Assembly (NCBI GenBank): GCA_015232735.1
Contig: JADFZC010000100.1
Span: 1 to 8,208, forward strand
Reading direction: 5' to 3'
Source: Oligoflexales bacterium
GTDB lineage: Bacteria > Bdellovibrionota > Oligoflexia > Oligoflexales > Oligoflexaceae
Length of the DNA stretch: 8,208 nt
In this document: positions 6,113 through 8,208 of the stretch, one piece after another
Position numbering within the stretch: position 1 is the first letter of the stretch
Layout: every line of letters begins with the position of its first letter
The notes under the pieces: model-generated
Seen by the model: the letters and a program-made list of their open reading frames with translations, nothing else
What the model was told of the DNA's origin: nothing
The model's database searches: none
Made by a program: the position numbers and the translations under genes

Positions 6113-7048
6113 ATGATAATAACCGTCAGTTTAAATCCAGCCATCGATAAAACAGTCGAAATAGACAATTTTGAGATTGGCCGTGTCAACAGGATCTCAT
6201 CTCTGAGAAGGGATGCGGGAGGCAAGGGAATAAATGTTTCAAAGACCATCCTGACCCTTACGGGAAAAAGCCGGGCCGTAGGCGTACTGGCGGGGACAAG
6301 CGGCCAGTTCATCAGGCAAACGCTCGACACATGGGGAATAGAAAATGACTTTCTCTTTATCGAAGGAGAGACAAGGACCAACCTGAAGGTGATCGATAAG
6401 ATAAAGCGCACAAATACCGATATAAACGAAGCAGGGCCATCCGTTGACGACGAGATTCTCGGCAAAGTCGGCCAGAAAATTCTTGGTTCAATAAAAAAGG
6501 GGGACATACTTGTACTTTCCGGCTCGCTTCCACCCATGGCCAGAAAGAATATCTACGCCGACTGGACGCTGGCGGCACGGCAGAAAGGCGCCATAACCAT
6601 TTTGGATGCCGATGGCGAGCCATTCAAATCAGCTCTCAAGGCCTCTCCATACCTGATTAAACCGAATATCCATGAACTCGAAGCATATCATGGCGAAGGT
6701 ATCCGCGATATCAAAAAAGCAGCTGAGCTCGGAAGAAGAATACTCATTGAAAACGATATATCCATCGTATCCGTCTCACTGGGTGAAAATGGAGCTCTCT
6801 TTCTTTCAAGGCATGAGACCATATTGGCACATGGACTTCCGGTAAAGGTCAGAAGTACGGTTGGTGCCGGCGATGCCATGGTTGGGGCCATGGCATACGG
6901 ACTTGAACAGGGGTATGAATTGGAAAGAATGATAACGCTGGCCATTGCGTGCGGGAGCGCAAGCGTTATGACTGAGGGCAGCGAGCCCTTTTCTCCCGAA
7001 AACGTTGCCGAGCTTCAAAAGAATGTAAAATATGAAACGGTTGTTTAA
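6113..7048 (+). CDS. fruK: 1-phosphofructokinase (PfkB family)
   Basis: This cytoplasmic sugar kinase most likely converts fructose 1-phosphate plus ATP to fructose 1,6-bisphosphate. Its 311 residues span the full PfkB fold of the FruK/LacC subgroup: N-terminal SLNPAIDKTVEID (6-18), first signature AGGKGINVSKT (35-45), GETRTNLKVID (85-95) typical of FruK, KPNIHELE (183-190), and second signature STVGAGDAMVGAMAYG (248-263) with catalytic base Asp254. GGAGG (6100-6104) lies 8 nt before the ATG. The gene sits between a mannitol-type PTS permease and a polyol dehydrogenase rather than beside a fructose permease, so its ketose 1-phosphate may come from dehydrogenation instead of direct fructose uptake. 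Tagatose-6-phosphate or tagatose-1-phosphate kinase activity is the main alternative, since this subfamily is hard to divide by motif alone. Confidence 0.9.
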   Translation: MIITVSLNPAIDKTVEIDNFEIGRVNRISSLRRDAGGKGINVSKTILTLTGKSRAVGVLAGTSGQFIRQTLDTWGIENDFLFIEGETRTNLKVIDKIKRTNTDINEAGPSVDDEILGKVGQKILGSIKKGDILVLSGSLPPMARKNIYADWTLAARQKGAITILDADGEPFKSALKASPYLIKPNIHELEAYHGEGIRDIKKAAELGRRILIENDISIVSVSLGENGALFLSRHETILAHGLPVKVRSTVGAGDAMVGAMAYGLEQGYELERMITLAIACGSASVMTEGSEPFSPENVAELQKNVKYETVV

Positions 7049-7075
7049 CCTTTTTAAAATCGGGGAGTAAAAAAA

Positions 7076-8208
7076 ATGAAAACAAAGGCAGTGAGACTGT
7101 ACGGAAAAAAAGATTTGCGCCTTGAGGAATTCGAGCTTCCGCCGATAAAGGAAGACGAAATTCTCGTCGAAGTTGTATCGGACACAATATGCATGTCAAG
7201 CTACAAGGCGGCGGTTCTTGGACCGGACCACAAAAGGGTGCCAAAAGACGTTGACAGGCATCCCATCATCATAGGCCACGAGATGGCGGGAAGGATCGTG
7301 CAGGTCGGAGCAAAATGGAAAGGGGAGTTCTGCCCAGGCGAGAAATTTGCCATGCAGCCTGCCCTCAACTATAAGGGGAGCATGGATTCCCCCGGTTACT
7401 CCTACAGGTTTTGCGGCGGGGCCGCGACTTTTGCCATTATGCCAAATGAGGTCATGGAGCTCAGATGCCTTTTAAGATATGACGGCAAATCATTTTATGA
7501 TGCATCCCTTGCCGAGCCCATGTCATGCATCATAGGCGCCTTCCACGCCAACTATCACACTTCCATGGGAAGCTACGAACACAGGATGGGAATCGTACCT
7601 GGCGGAAAACTGGCAATTCTTGCCGGCGCAGGTCCGATGGGACTTGGCGCCATAGATTATGCGCTTAATGCGGACAGACGGCCATCAATGATCGTCGTAA
7701 CCGATGTCGATCCCATAAGGCTCGAACGGGCAAGGATCATCTTTGGCGAAGCCGAGGCGCTTAAAAACGGAATCACACTGATATTCGTAAACACGAGGGA
7801 TACAAGCGACGCAAGAGGCTATCTGCGATCCCTTACGGGAGGCGGCGGATTTGATGATGTCTTCGTCTTCGCTCCTATCAAACAGGTAATAGAGGAGGGT
7901 GACAGCATCCTTGGGCGTGACGGCTGCCTCAATTTCTTCGCAGGCCCAACCGACACAGGTTTCAGCGCACTGTGCAATTTCTATAATGTTCACTATGGTT
8001 CAACTCATATACTTGGAACCACAGGCGGGAACACCGACGATATGAAAGAGTCCCTCCGGATGACCGAAAAGGGGCTCATAAATCCGGCAGTAATGGTGAC
8101 ACACGTAGGAGGAATCGATAGCGCCGCCCAGGCCACGCTCACCCTTCCCGACAAACCGGCAGGAAAGAAACTTGTATATACCGGAATCAACATGCCCATG
8201 ACGGCAAT
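7076..8208 (+). CDS. Zinc-dependent polyol-phosphate dehydrogenase, YggP / L-sorbose-1-phosphate reductase type (3' truncated by window)
   Basis: This medium-chain dehydrogenase probably interconverts a hexitol phosphate and a ketose 1-phosphate with NAD(P). The frame is open from ATG 7076 to the window end (377 codons). The last visible residues, NMPMTA, resemble sequence about 45 residues before the end of the roughly 410-425-residue YggP/SorE family, so little is missing. Catalytic zinc ligands appear as Cys39 (CMSSYK), His68-Glu69 (GHEMAG) and Glu147 (AEPMSC). The Rossmann motif is GAGPMG (184-189), with Asp210 ending the next strand (VVTDVD). The four-cysteine structural zinc lobe of classical alcohol dehydrogenases is absent. 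CLNFFAGP (284-291) and NFYNVHYGSTH (301-311) are strongly YggP-like. GGGGAG at 7062-7067 gives an 8-nt spacer. In E. coli, yggP lies by the mannitol-type PTS genes cmtA/cmtB, a parallel to this operon. The substrate is inferred. Confidence 0.9.
   Translation, partial: MKTKAVRLYGKKDLRLEEFELPPIKEDEILVEVVSDTICMSSYKAAVLGPDHKRVPKDVDRHPIIIGHEMAGRIVQVGAKWKGEFCPGEKFAMQPALNYKGSMDSPGYSYRFCGGAATFAIMPNEVMELRCLLRYDGKSFYDASLAEPMSCIIGAFHANYHTSMGSYEHRMGIVPGGKLAILAGAGPMGLGAIDYALNADRRPSMIVVTDVDPIRLERARIIFGEAEALKNGITLIFVNTRDTSDARGYLRSLTGGGGFDDVFVFAPIKQVIEEGDSILGRDGCLNFFAGPTDTGFSALCNFYNVHYGSTHILGTTGGNTDDMKESLRMTEKGLINPAVMVTHVGGIDSAAQATLTLPDKPAGKKLVYTGINMPMTA

Overview
The window looks like part of a Gram-negative chromosome with moderate GC in the genes and clearly AT-rich spacers. 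A 7TM-DISM receptor fused to a class III cyclase and a PilZ-like tail, together with a bacterial single-RRM protein, is a combination I associate with Spirochaetota or Desulfobacterota. No rRNA or other phylogenetic marker is present, so the assignment is only a guess. All five genes are on the + strand. I see no tRNA, rRNA, CRISPR array, transposase or phage gene.

Bases 1-2942 hold two tandem paralogues. The first is cut by the window start, and only the end of its nucleotide cyclase domain plus a PilZ-like tail remain. The second is complete: a membrane anchor, a periplasmic 7TMR-DISMED2-like sensor, seven membrane segments, a class III cyclase and a PilZ-like domain. They are 9 nt apart and probably co-transcribed. 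The complete copy has His where the first copy, like the family, has the transition-state Arg of the VNxAxR motif, so its catalytic competence is doubtful.

Bases 2943-4196 are two AT-rich intergenic stretches of about 470 and 480 bp around a short gene for an RNA-binding (RRM) protein. The second stretch is rich in regulatory-looking structure. It has a tandem pair of 42-bp direct repeats, each with an internal inverted repeat; a perfect 9-9-9 inverted repeat; and an extended -10 promoter (TGCTATAAT) whose likely start lies about 41 bp downstream of the palindrome centre.

Bases 4197-8208 are a sugar-alcohol operon: a mannitol-type PTS permease with fused IIC-IIB-IIA domains, a 1-phosphofructokinase, and a zinc-dependent dehydrogenase of the YggP/SorE (L-sorbose-1-phosphate reductase) type that runs off the window end. 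Together they suggest that a hexitol is imported and phosphorylated, oxidised to a ketose 1-phosphate, and then phosphorylated to a 1,6-bisphosphate. This would bypass the usual MtlD/fructose-6-phosphate route. It is an inference from family membership and gene order; the substrate is not proven.
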